64,000 bases of DNA, from the NCBI GenBank assembly GCA_964579295.1, contig CAZOGK010000016.1, positions 1 through 64,000 of the forward strand. The letters run 5' to 3'. The position numbers and the translations under genes are program-made. The stretch is from JAAYYY01 sp964579295. Lineage in GTDB: Bacteria; Chloroflexota; Anaerolineae; Promineifilales; Promineifilaceae. How positions within the stretch are numbered: position 1 is the stretch's first letter; every line of letters begins with the position of its first letter. Under the pieces are notes generated by a model that worked only from the letters and a program-made list of their open reading frames with translations, was not told where the DNA came from and searched no databases. This document shows, piece by piece, positions 26,509 through 33,954 of the stretch.

Positions 26509-27699
26509 TCACGGCTGCTCCCCTACCGTGACCGCAAGCGCCAGCGGCTCGCCATCGCGCAGCAGGTGGAGCGTCACCTCGTCGCCGACGATGGTGCGTA
26601 ACTCCAGGTATTCGTTGAGGGCATCCCAGGAGCCGACCGGCTGCTCGTCAATGCCCACGACAATGTCGCCCCCGACCAGGAGGCGGCGGTTGCCGATAAT
26701 CACGTCCTCCTGGGCGCCGCGCATGCCGGCGACAGCCGCCGGCCCATCACGATAGAGCTGCGCCACCAGAATACCGCTCTCCACCGGCAGGTTGAGCGCC
26801 TGCGCCAGTCCCGGCGTCACGTTGTAGCCGAGGAAGCCCAGCCACGGGTGCGGGTAATAGCCCTGCTCGATCAGCGCCGGCACCACCCGCTTGAGCGTAT
26901 CCACCGGCACGGCAAAGCCAATCCCTTCGGCGCCCTCGCGGATGGCCGTGGCGACGCCGATGACCCGCCCGCGGCTATCCAGCAGCGGGCCGCCGCTATT
27001 GCCGGGGTTGATGGCCGCGTCCGTCTGGATGACGTCAAAGATGACGGTGTTGTCCTCGGTCTGCAGCGGCCGGCCCAGCGCGCTAATCACGCCGGCCGTG
27101 AGGGTGCGGTCCAGGCCAAACGGGTTGCCGATGGCGATAGCCCGCTGCCCGACGCGCAGGTCGCTGCTGCTGCCCAGCTCTACGGGCGCTAGCTCCGCCC
27201 CCGCCAGAGCGATGCGCAGCACCGCCAGGTCGTTGGGCGGGTCGACGCCGACCAGCTCGGCGTCCACCTCGGCGCCGTCGCCGAGGACGACGCTGATGCG
27301 GTTGGCGCCGGCGACGACGTGATGGTTGGTGACAATATGCCCCTGGTCGTCCCAGAGGAAGCCGGAGCCGGCGCCTTCACTGGGCACCGGCCCAAAGAAG
27401 AAGTCCATCTGCGTGATCTGGCTGGTGATGTGCACGACGGCCGGGCTGACGCGCTCGTAGAGGTTGGTGATCAGCGCTTCTTCGATGTCCAGCGGCTCCA
27501 GCAGCTCGTCGGGCAGCAGCGTCGGCGTTGGTTCCGGCTGCAGCTCGGCCCCCGCCAACTCGGCCGCCGTCTCCACCGGCACGGCCGGGCCTGCCGGCTC
27601 CGGGGGCGTTGCCAGCGGGGCGCCGGCCGTCAGGGAGCAGGCCAGCCCTACGCCGGCCAGGAGCAGAATCAGTAGGGCTAAGGTGCGGTATGGTTGCAT
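26509..27699 (-). CDS. HtrA/DegP-like trypsin-type serine protease with PDZ domain, lipoprotein
   Basis: A 396-residue secreted lipoprotein. The signal sequence QPYRTLALLILLLAGVGLAC ends in a lipobox; a Pro/Glu-rich linker (to about residue 60) leads to a trypsin-like domain with His127 (TNHHVVAG), Asp157 (NDLAVLR) and Ser235 (NPGNSGGPLL), then one PDZ domain (about 290-396). It probably degrades or refolds damaged exported proteins on the cell surface. The start at 27699 is chosen because it gives a proper signal peptide; the ORF is open 25 codons further up. TACAAT lies six bases before the ATG, so the mRNA may be almost leaderless. A second HtrA is encoded at 38904. It is divergent from the lipoprotein esterase. 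Confidence 0.9.
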   Translation of the reverse strand: MQPYRTLALLILLLAGVGLACSLTAGAPLATPPEPAGPAVPVETAAELAGAELQPEPTPTLLPDELLEPLDIEEALITNLYERVSPAVVHITSQITQMDFFFGPVPSEGAGSGFLWDDQGHIVTNHHVVAGANRISVVLGDGAEVDAELVGVDPPNDLAVLRIALAGAELAPVELGSSSDLRVGQRAIAIGNPFGLDRTLTAGVISALGRPLQTEDNTVIFDVIQTDAAINPGNSGGPLLDSRGRVIGVATAIREGAEGIGFAVPVDTLKRVVPALIEQGYYPHPWLGFLGYNVTPGLAQALNLPVESGILVAQLYRDGPAAVAGMRGAQEDVIIGNRRLLVGGDIVVGIDEQPVGSWDALNEYLELRTIVGDEVTLHLLRDGEPLALAVTVGEQP

Positions 27700-27877
27700 A
27701 GGCTCATTGTAGCCAGCTCCCCACGCAGACGCGAGTTCCAGGCGGGCGCTGCGCCGCCCTGACAATGCGCCCATCAGCCGCCGCTAAGGAGGCGATGAGG
27801 CGCCTTGCCCGTGCCCTAGACGGCGGCTAGAATCGCCCCGTGATGCTGCCTTATCCAGGCGCCAGAGGACTGACCAG

Positions 27878-29062
27878 ATGACAGTTCGAACCCTCACCAC
27901 GGCCCTGCTTGCCCTGTTGCTGGGCCTTCTGGCCGCCTGCGCGCAGCCGGCGCCGGCCGAGCTGGCGGCAGTGGTGGTGCAACCGACCGGCCGCGCCGCA
28001 ACCGCGACGGCGGCGCCCAGCACCGCCACGGCCAGCGCCACGGCTCCGCCCAGCGCCACGCCCACGCCCAGCCCCACGGCGACGCCCAGCGCCACGCCGC
28101 CGCCCACGCCCACAGCCAGCCGCACGGCCAGCCCCACGCCGTCGGCGACGCCGCTGCACCCGCTTTCGATTGCCGCCATGCGCGCGCGCAATTACGACGC
28201 CGCCGAGCTGCGCCATGAAGCGACGCTGGAGTGGGGCCGCGGCAGCGAGCGCTTTATTGCCAGCTATCTCTCCGAGGGCCACCGCATCTACGGCCTGCTC
28301 TCCGTCCCGCGCGGCGAGCCGCCGGCAACGGGCTGGCCGGCCATCGTCTTCAACCACGGCTACATCCCGCCCACCGTCTACCGCACCGTCGAAGATTACG
28401 AGTCGCACGTGGCCGACCTGGGCGCGCACGGCTACATCGTCTACAAGCCCGACTATCGCGGCCACGGCCGCTCTGAGGGGCAGCCGGGCGGCGGCTACGG
28501 CGCGCCCGACTATACGGTGGACGTGCTCAACGCCGTCGCCGCGCTGCGCACCCGGCCCGACGTGGACCCCAACCGCATCGGCATGTTCGGCCACAGCATG
28601 GGCGGGCACATCACCCTGCGCGCGATGGTCGTAGACCCCGCCATCAGGGCCGGCGTCATCTGGGCCGGTGTGGTCGCTCCCTACGATTACCTGGTGGACA
28701 ACTGGCGCCGGCCGGGCGCCACGCCCACGCCCGACCCTACGCGCCGCGGCCTCTCCTGGCGCTGGCGGCTACTGGATAGCTACGGCACGCCGGCCGAAAA
28801 CCCCGCCTTCTGGGCCTCGCTCTCCGCCAACAGCTACCTGGCCGATTTGGGCGGCCCGCTGCAGATCCACCACGGCACCGCCGACGAATCGGTGCCCTAC
28901 GAGATGTCGGAGATGCTCTACGACCAGATGGCGGCGGCCAACCGGCTGGCCCGCCTCTACCTCTACGAGCACGACGACCACAACTTCAGCTTCTACTATG
29001 GCCAGGCGATGGAGCGCACCATCGTCTTCTTCGACCAGTTCGTGAAGAACCCGGAGCCGTAG
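27878..29062 (+). CDS. Alpha/beta hydrolase lipoprotein with Thr/Pro/Ala linker
   Basis: A 394-residue lipoprotein: signal TLTTALLALLLGLLAACA with lipobox LAAC, a long low-complexity Ala/Thr/Pro/Ser linker (about residues 45-90), then an alpha/beta hydrolase domain. The nucleophile is Ser240 in GHSMGGH, the acid Asp336 in GTADESVP and the base His368 in HDDHNFS; the oxyanion region reads FNHGYIPP. The dipeptidyl-peptidase/esterase-like fold suggests an extracellular esterase or peptidase. Its paralogue at 41447 has the same lipobox-linker-hydrolase plan and the shared HPLxxxxIxAMRAR-like entry to the domain. AGAGGA lies upstream of the ATG. An 18-bp tandem repeat separates its stop from the convergent DinB-like gene. 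Confidence 0.85.
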   Translation: MTVRTLTTALLALLLGLLAACAQPAPAELAAVVVQPTGRAATATAAPSTATASATAPPSATPTPSPTATPSATPPPTPTASRTASPTPSATPLHPLSIAAMRARNYDAAELRHEATLEWGRGSERFIASYLSEGHRIYGLLSVPRGEPPATGWPAIVFNHGYIPPTVYRTVEDYESHVADLGAHGYIVYKPDYRGHGRSEGQPGGGYGAPDYTVDVLNAVAALRTRPDVDPNRIGMFGHSMGGHITLRAMVVDPAIRAGVIWAGVVAPYDYLVDNWRRPGATPTPDPTRRGLSWRWRLLDSYGTPAENPAFWASLSANSYLADLGGPLQIHHGTADESVPYEMSEMLYDQMAAANRLARLYLYEHDDHNFSFYYGQAMERTIVFFDQFVKNPEP

Positions 29063-29083
29063 CCGGGCTAACTCGCGTAGCCC

Positions 29084-29118
29084 AGCTACGTTGCGTGGCC
29101 GAGCTACGTTGCGAAGCC
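29084..29118. repeat. 18-bp spaced tandem repeat AGCTACGTTGCGNRGCC
   Basis: Two 17-bp copies (29084-29100 and 29102-29118). A weaker third copy may precede them. The second copy contains the stop codon and last codons of the DinB-like gene. Confidence 0.55.
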
Positions 29119-29595
29119 CATTTCCTCCCCATAGGTCCAGGCGCTCAGGTCGGGCGGCTCCACACCGTTCTGGCTGAGCACGGTGGTGATGTGCGTGCGG
29201 TGCTCATTGGCGTGGTGGATGGCCTGGATGAGCGGCACGAAGGTGCGAATGCTGTAGGCGCCAAAACGGTTCTCGCCTTCCAGCAGACTGTCTCCGGGGT
29301 CGTCGGCCACGAGCCGGATGAGCGCCTCGCCGCTGCGCTGCGCCCGCTCGCGCAGCCGGGCGAAGCCGGCGAAGGCGTCGTGCTCGCTCAGCGGCGGCTG
29401 CGGCTGCGGCTCGCCCGTGAGCAGCACAATATAACGCTCCTCCGCCGCCAGCAGGTGCTGCAGGGCCGCGCCGGCCGCGCCATAGGTGCCTTCTGCACTG
29501 GCCTCCAGCGCCGCCGCGCCCGCCTCCTCGCAAGCGGCAATCAGCCGCAGATTGGCCCATAAATTGTGCCGGAACATCTGGCTCAATGTATTCAT
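29104..29595 (-). CDS. DinB-like (DUF664-type) four-helix protein
   Basis: A 163-residue cytoplasmic protein of the DinB/YfiT-like superfamily, four-helix bundles that usually bind a metal through three histidines and act in thiol-dependent transfer or stress reactions. The conserved pattern is visible: FRHNLWANLRLIAACEE in helix 1, LQHLLAAEERYIVLL in helix 2 with the first His, and IQAIHHANEHRTHI near the end with the other two. The protein is mostly helical and lacks signals for export. The last residues (LGFAT-type end) are encoded by the local 18-bp repeat. There is no adjacent partner that would tell its substrate. Confidence 0.82.
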   Translation of the reverse strand: MNTLSQMFRHNLWANLRLIAACEEAGAAALEASAEGTYGAAGAALQHLLAAEERYIVLLTGEPQPQPPLSEHDAFAGFARLRERAQRSGEALIRLVADDPGDSLLEGENRFGAYSIRTFVPLIQAIHHANEHRTHITTVLSQNGVEPPDLSAWTYGEEMGFAT

Positions 29596-29752
29596 CCTGC
29601 TACTTGCCTCCTAATTGACCTCCACATTCCCTGGGGAACGGCGCAGGCCCGCGATTCTCCAGATCGCGCTTCCAGAGCACGGTTGCCCGACCTGTTTGTA
29701 AATGTCTACCCGCAGGCCGCCTGAAGCAGGCCGTCTTGCCCGGCCCCTACGC

Positions 29753-29824
29753 GCCATCTGCGAACCGCAAATCGCCGCCTGCAATCTGCAATTCGCACCT
29801 CTCGCAACTCGCAGTTCGCACCCT
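29753..29824. repeat. Heptad array 7 (9 units GCNNNYY with one 9-bp spacer)
   Basis: Six units from GCCATCT to GCAATTC, a 9-bp unit, then GCAACTC, GCAGTTC and GCACCCT. The last unit overlaps the stop codon of the receiver/reductase fusion (29823). Confidence 0.8.
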
Positions 29825-31487
29825 ACACCGACCGCAAATACTGATGCACCAGCGCAATGCTCACGCCGCCTTCGCCGACGGCGGAGGCCACGCGCTTAAT
29901 GGAGCCGTGGCGCGTGTCGCCGGCGGCGAAGATGCCGGGCACGCTCGTCTCCAACAGGTACGGGTTGCGCTTTAGCGGCCAGAGCTTGGAGAACTCCGGC
30001 GCGGCCATCACGTCGGGGCCGGTGAAAATAAAGCCGGTGCGGTTGCGCAGCAGCAGCCCGGCGACCATGTCCGTGTGCGGCACGGCGCCAATAAAGAGGA
30101 AGAGGGCCGCCGCCGGCACCTCGCGCTGCTGCCCGCCCTCCTTGTCGGCAATCGTCAGCCCTTCCAGCCGGCGCTCGCCGTGCGCGGCGGCGACCACCGT
30201 GTGCGTCAGCACCTCGATGTTGGGTGTGCGCTCAATCTGCTGCACCAGGTAGTGCGACATGCCCATCGCCAGCGAGCTGCCGCGCACCAGCATCACCACG
30301 CGCCGCGCAAAGCGGGCAAAATGGAGCGCCGCCTGCCCGGCCGAGTTGGCCCCGCCCACCAAGTAGACCTCCTGGTCGCGGTAGAGCGCGCCCTCGGAGA
30401 GCGTGGCCCCGTAATAGACGCCGGCCCCGGTCAGCTTCTCGATGCCCGGCGCCTCCAGCCGGCGGTTGGTCACCCCCGTCGCCAGCACCAACGCGTGGCA
30501 GCGGATCTCACTGCCGTCGCTGAGCTGCACAATCTTGTACGGCTGCTCGACGCGCACGGCCACCGCCGCGCGCGGCACCAGGATTTCCACGCCAAAGCGG
30601 CGCGCCTGGATGGTGGCCCGCCGCGCCAGGTCGCCGCCGCTCAGCCCGCTGGGGAAGCCCAGGTAATTCTCAATCTTGGAGCTGGAGCCGGCCTGCCCAC
30701 CGGTGGCGTGCTTCTCGATGAGCACCGTGCGCAGCCCTTCCGAGCCGCCATAGACGGCCGCGCCCAACCCGGCCGGGCCAGCGCCGATAATCGCCAGGTC
30801 GTAGAACGGCTGCGAGGCGTGGGCGTGCATGCCGATTTTCTCCGCCAGCGCCGCCTGGTCGGGCTGCACCAGGGTCGTGCCGTCAGGGAAGAATAGCACC
30901 GGCAGGCGCACCGGCGCGTCGCCGCAGGCCGCCGCCGCCAGCGCCTCGGCCTCGGCGTCCACCTCCACGTCCAGCCACTGGTAGGGCACCTGGTTGCGCG
31001 AAAGGAAATCCTTCGTCATGTGGCTCTGCGGCGACCAGAGCGCGCCGGCGATGCGGATACCCTCGTAGGGCAGCTCCGCCGTCGCCTTCCAGTCGCCCAG
31101 CAGCTCCTCCAGAATCGGGTACAGCCGCTCTTCGGGCGGGTCCCACGGCTTGAGGATGTAATGGTCCAGCCCCACCTCGTTAATGCTCTGGATAGCCGCT
31201 TCCGTATCAGCATAGGCGGTGAGCAGTACCTTGCGCGCCTGCGGGTACAGGGCAACCGCCTGCAGCAGGAACTCGGTGCCGGTCATGGCCGGCATGCGCT
31301 GGTCGCTGAGCAGCAGGGCCACTGGCGCGCTGCGCTGCTTGAGCTGCTGCAGCGTCCCCAGCGCCTCGGCGCCCGAACGGGCCTTGACCACCTGGTACTC
31401 CCGCCCAAACTGCCGCCGCAAATCGCGCTCAACAGCATTGAGCACATGCGGCTCGTCGTCTACAGTCAGCAGATAAGGTTTCGCCAT
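29823..31487 (-). CDS. Fused response regulator receiver / thioredoxin reductase-like flavoprotein, CxxC absent
   Basis: A 554-residue cytoplasmic fusion. Residues 1-125 are a receiver with Asp62 in LLLSDQRMPAM and a conserved Lys in ILKPWDP. Residues about 130-225 look like a linker with a thioredoxin-like or glutaredoxin-like part (FFPDGTTLVQPDQ). Residues 230-554 match the thioredoxin reductase fold: FAD site IIGAGPAGLGAAVYGGSEG, NADPH site YLVGGANSAGQAA and FAD site GIFAAGDTRHG. The redox-active CxxC that belongs before the NADPH motif is replaced by VYYGATLSEGAL, so ordinary disulfide reduction is unlikely. The family is annotated as fused response regulator/thioredoxin-disulfide reductase in several bacterial phyla. 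Phosphorylation may control the reductase part; no kinase is adjacent. Confidence 0.88.
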   Translation of the reverse strand: MAKPYLLTVDDEPHVLNAVERDLRRQFGREYQVVKARSGAEALGTLQQLKQRSAPVALLLSDQRMPAMTGTEFLLQAVALYPQARKVLLTAYADTEAAIQSINEVGLDHYILKPWDPPEERLYPILEELLGDWKATAELPYEGIRIAGALWSPQSHMTKDFLSRNQVPYQWLDVEVDAEAEALAAAACGDAPVRLPVLFFPDGTTLVQPDQAALAEKIGMHAHASQPFYDLAIIGAGPAGLGAAVYGGSEGLRTVLIEKHATGGQAGSSSKIENYLGFPSGLSGGDLARRATIQARRFGVEILVPRAAVAVRVEQPYKIVQLSDGSEIRCHALVLATGVTNRRLEAPGIEKLTGAGVYYGATLSEGALYRDQEVYLVGGANSAGQAALHFARFARRVVMLVRGSSLAMGMSHYLVQQIERTPNIEVLTHTVVAAAHGERRLEGLTIADKEGGQQREVPAAALFLFIGAVPHTDMVAGLLLRNRTGFIFTGPDVMAAPEFSKLWPLKRNPYLLETSVPGIFAAGDTRHGSIKRVASAVGEGGVSIALVHQYLRSV

Positions 31488-31509
31488 AATCGCTCGGTCC
31501 GTCCGTTTG

Positions 31510-31586
31510 TCAACCAGTCAACCCAAAGGTTGAAAGCCAAGAGTCAAAAGCTGAAAGCGCCTCTCTTCTTCCAACTTCCAACCGCC
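31510..31586. repeat. Heptad array 8 (about 11 units, GTCAACC / TGAAAGC / TTCTTCC types)
   Basis: Runs continuously in register up to the TGA of the amylase gene (31587-31589). CAAAAGC and TGAAAGC units in the left half give way to complementary-looking AACTTCC units on the right. Confidence 0.75.
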
Positions 31587-33155
31587 TCACTCTACCCTCC
31601 CGCCCACATGAATCGCCGCCGCGCGCAGCGCCGGCACGCTGAACGTAGCCTCGCCGCTCTCGCTCACGGTGATGGCCGGCCCGCTGCACTGCAGCTCGCC
31701 GTCGCCGATGACGAGGGAGCCCTCGACGACGTTGCAGTAGACGCCGGGCGCCATGCTCGTCTGGAAGCTGCGGCTCAGCGGCTGCTCCTCACGGTTGATG
31801 ACCAGGAAACCGGCGTCGCCGCGGCCAAAGGCAATCTGATTGGCGCCGTTGTCCCACCAGTCGCTGATGAAAAAGTTAGGCGCGGTAAAGTTATGGAAGC
31901 CGACCATGCCGGCAATCGGCCCCCAGCGATGCTCGCAGACCCAGCCCTGGAAGCAGCCGTCGCCCTCCGCGCCGGGCGTGTAGACCGGCTGCGTGCTGCC
32001 GTCGGCGCGCGCCGGCGGGCCGTCGTCGCCGCTCTCAAACGTGTAGCTGCTCATCACCTTGGGGTAGCCATAGGGGTAGCCGAGCATAAAGACCACGGCC
32101 AGCTCATAGAGCGCGCCGTCGCGGTGCATGAGGATATCGCCGCCGGCGCCGTGGCCGCGCTGGTTGTCGTGGTTGTCCACAAAGACGACCGCCGACGCGC
32201 TGGGCAGCATGCCCCACGCCTCGCCGAAGTTATGCAGCTCCGCCAGCCGGCCGCTGCGGAAGACCCGGCTCAGCTCGCGGCTGTAAGCGAACTCCGTCAC
32301 GTCGCCCACACGCTCGTACTCGGCGGCCGTAATCGGCTCGCCCGCGGCCTGGATGACCTCCTGGAAGATGTACGGGTCGCCCGTCACCTGTGCCAGAATG
32401 GCGCCAATCTGGTCCGGGTACATATGCTTGGCCGCGTCCAGGCGGAAGCCGGCCACGCCCAGCCCTACCAGGTCGTCGAGATAGCCGGCGATGCTGGCGC
32501 GCACATTCTCCCGCGAGTGGTCCAGGTCGGCCAGATTGAGCAGCTCGCAGGTGCGCACCATCTCGCCGTCGCGGTAGTGGGCGATGTCGTCGTTGGCTGC
32601 CAGCCCGCAGTGGTGGAAGTCGTCGTAGGAGTATAGGCCCGGATAGTCATAGTGGGTAAAGGGCGTGCCGGCGCTGCCCACACCCTCGGCCATACCGCTC
32701 ATGTGGTTGATGACCGCGTCCACGTAGATGTCCACGCCGGCCGCCGCGCAGCGGGTGACCATGTCGGCAAACTGGGCGCGGTCGCCGCTGCGGCTCACAA
32801 GCTGGTAGCTCACCGGCTGGTAGCGCTGCCACCACGGCTGCCCCGCCACCACCACGTGCTCCTGCGGCGGGCTGACCTGCACCGCCACGTAACCGAGCGG
32901 CCCCAGCACCTCCTCGCACTCGCGGGCAATGTCCGGCCACGTCCACTCAAACAGATGCACCATCACCGTGCGCGCCGGCGGCGTTGGCAGCACCGGTGGC
33001 GGCTCCGGGGTAGGGGCGGCCGTCGTCTCGCCTGCCACCGGCGCCGGGGGAGCGCCGCTGCCGCCCGCCTGGTTACAACCGATCAGCAAAACGGCGAGCA
33101 GCGCCGCGACCATTGCGAAGTTACGATTCAGAGTGGCCTCCTGAGACGCCAACAT
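31587..33155 (-). CDS. Secreted GH13 alpha-amylase, lipoprotein
   Basis: An alpha-amylase of about 520 residues for extracellular starch or glycogen breakdown. GH13 conserved regions are present: DAVINH, GFRLDAAKHM with the nucleophile Asp, the acid/base Glu in YIFQEVIQA and FVDNHDNQRGHG. Sequence around these is close to the animal/actinobacterial amylase group. The signal NRNFAMVAALLAVLLIGC ends in a lipobox, followed by a Pro/Thr/Glu linker. The start is uncertain. ATG 33155 is listed, but AGGAGG lies downstream of it at about 33136-33141, five bases before an in-frame CTG (33131-33129) that would give exactly a compact lipoprotein signal peptide. TATAAT lies at 33184-33189. The stop abuts heptad array 8. 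Confidence 0.88.
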   Translation of the reverse strand: MLASQEATLNRNFAMVAALLAVLLIGCNQAGGSGAPPAPVAGETTAAPTPEPPPVLPTPPARTVMVHLFEWTWPDIARECEEVLGPLGYVAVQVSPPQEHVVVAGQPWWQRYQPVSYQLVSRSGDRAQFADMVTRCAAAGVDIYVDAVINHMSGMAEGVGSAGTPFTHYDYPGLYSYDDFHHCGLAANDDIAHYRDGEMVRTCELLNLADLDHSRENVRASIAGYLDDLVGLGVAGFRLDAAKHMYPDQIGAILAQVTGDPYIFQEVIQAAGEPITAAEYERVGDVTEFAYSRELSRVFRSGRLAELHNFGEAWGMLPSASAVVFVDNHDNQRGHGAGGDILMHRDGALYELAVVFMLGYPYGYPKVMSSYTFESGDDGPPARADGSTQPVYTPGAEGDGCFQGWVCEHRWGPIAGMVGFHNFTAPNFFISDWWDNGANQIAFGRGDAGFLVINREEQPLSRSFQTSMAPGVYCNVVEGSLVIGDGELQCSGPAITVSESGEATFSVPALRAAAIHVGGRVE

Positions 33156-33183
33156 GGTATCACCACTGGACAGTGACCCCTGC

Positions 33184-33189
33184 ATTATA
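33184..33189 (-). promoter_or_regulatory. -10 box TATAAT for the amylase gene
   Basis: Perfect TATAAT on the minus strand about 29 bases before the ATG at 33155. No good -35 at standard spacing. Confidence 0.45.
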
Positions 33190-33240
33190 AGAGAACTCCC
33201 CCAAAATACCAGACAATGGCGCGCCGCGAATGGCAGCCGG

Positions 33241-33263
33241 GTAGGTCGGGTTTGCAGCCCGAC
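33241..33263. repeat. GTAGGTC hairpin element, copy 2
   Basis: GTAGGTCGGG, loop region, then CCCGAC: same frame as the other copies with G/A exchanges compensated on both arms in the outer stem. Confidence 0.65.
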
Positions 33264-33273
33264 GGCCAGCTGC

Positions 33274-33383
33274 TGGCAACGATGTTGAGCGTTTCTTCAA
33301 ATCGCTCCCCAACGTGCAGGGAGCGATTCGAAAATCGCTTTACAGAAACGGTGCTTCGTGGTCATGCCCCGTTAGTGGTTAAC
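33274..33383 (+). repeat. ~100-bp dispersed element, copy B
   Basis: Shares with copy A (41367-41466) the GGCAACG start, the GAGCG..AAATCGCT hairpin region, TACAGRAACNG, GCTTCGTGGT and the ATGCCCCGTTA..GTTAAC end. The central hairpin is longer here than in copy A. Confidence 0.7.
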
Positions 33384-33451
33384 TACCAAATAACCGGACC
33401 TACCAGCAGATAACTAGCCTTGACGCCCACCCCTCCCCATGCTATCATACA

Positions 33452-33466
33452 TTATAATCATTCCAA
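33452..33466 (+). promoter_or_regulatory. Fur/PerR-like operator and -10 before the regulator gene
   Basis: TTATAATCATTCCAA matches the 7-1-7 PerR box (TTATAATNATTATAA) at 12 of 14 fixed positions, and contains TATAAT. Its position 45 bp before the regulator suggests autoregulation of the regulator/ATPase pair. Inference only. Confidence 0.5.
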
Positions 33467-33510
33467 ACAAATATTGAGTCTAAACCCTACCTGGAAAAAA
33501 AGTGTAAGCC

Positions 33511-33954
33511 ATGCCTGAAAAAACAACACAGGACAAGCTCGCCCAACGGCTGCGGGAGGCCGGCGTGCGGCTGACCCCGCAGCGGCTGGCTATCTACCGG
33601 GAATTGGTAGCGCGCGACGACCATCCCACCGCGCAGCAGCTGCACGCGGCGCTGGCCGGCGCGCTGCCCTCCCTCAGCCCGGCCACCGTCTACAACACCC
33701 TGCAGGCGCTGGCGGCGCATGGGCTGGTGCACCAGCTTGGCGACGCCGGCGACGGCGCGGTCCATTATGACGGCGACGTGCAGCCGCACCTCAACCTTAT
33801 CTGCACCGGCTGCCGCCGCATTGACGACCTGGACGAGCCGGCGCTGGCTGGCCTGCGCGCCGGCGCCGCCGCCCGCTCCGGCTATGCCCTGCGCGGCGCG
33901 CGCCTCGTCTTTTACGGCCTCTGCCCCGCCTGCCAGGAGCAAGCAGCCCCATGA
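33511..33954 (+). CDS. Fur-family metalloregulator (PerR-like)
   Basis: A 147-residue cytoplasmic repressor. The winged-helix part has LTPQRLAIYRELV, HPTAQQLHAAL and the recognition helix SPATVYNTLQAL; the dimer/metal part has HLNLICTGCRRIDD and the C-terminal CPAC, giving two CxxC motifs for a structural zinc. Two of the usual regulatory histidines are recognisable (HYDGDVQPHLN). Fur, PerR and Zur cannot be separated with certainty from this sequence. The PerR/Fur-like box upstream and the downstream P1B-4 metal ATPase, whose start overlaps its stop by 4 bp, favour an iron- or peroxide-responsive role like the PerR-controlled PfeT system. Confidence 0.87.
   Translation: MPEKTTQDKLAQRLREAGVRLTPQRLAIYRELVARDDHPTAQQLHAALAGALPSLSPATVYNTLQALAAHGLVHQLGDAGDGAVHYDGDVQPHLNLICTGCRRIDDLDEPALAGLRAGAAARSGYALRGARLVFYGLCPACQEQAAP

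Larger units (their letters stand above)
33186..33510. other. Repeat-rich intergenic region between amylase and Fur-family gene
   Basis: About 325 bp without a gene. It holds a GTAGGTC hairpin copy (33241), a copy of the ~100-bp dispersed element (33274-33383) and the Fur/PerR-like box at 33452. A short ORF at 33216 only reads through repeats. Confidence 0.6.

Noticed and set aside
27870..27900. tRNA T-loop-like GTTCGAACCC
   Set aside because: Stem does not pair and no acceptor arm is found; it is the start of the lipoprotein gene.
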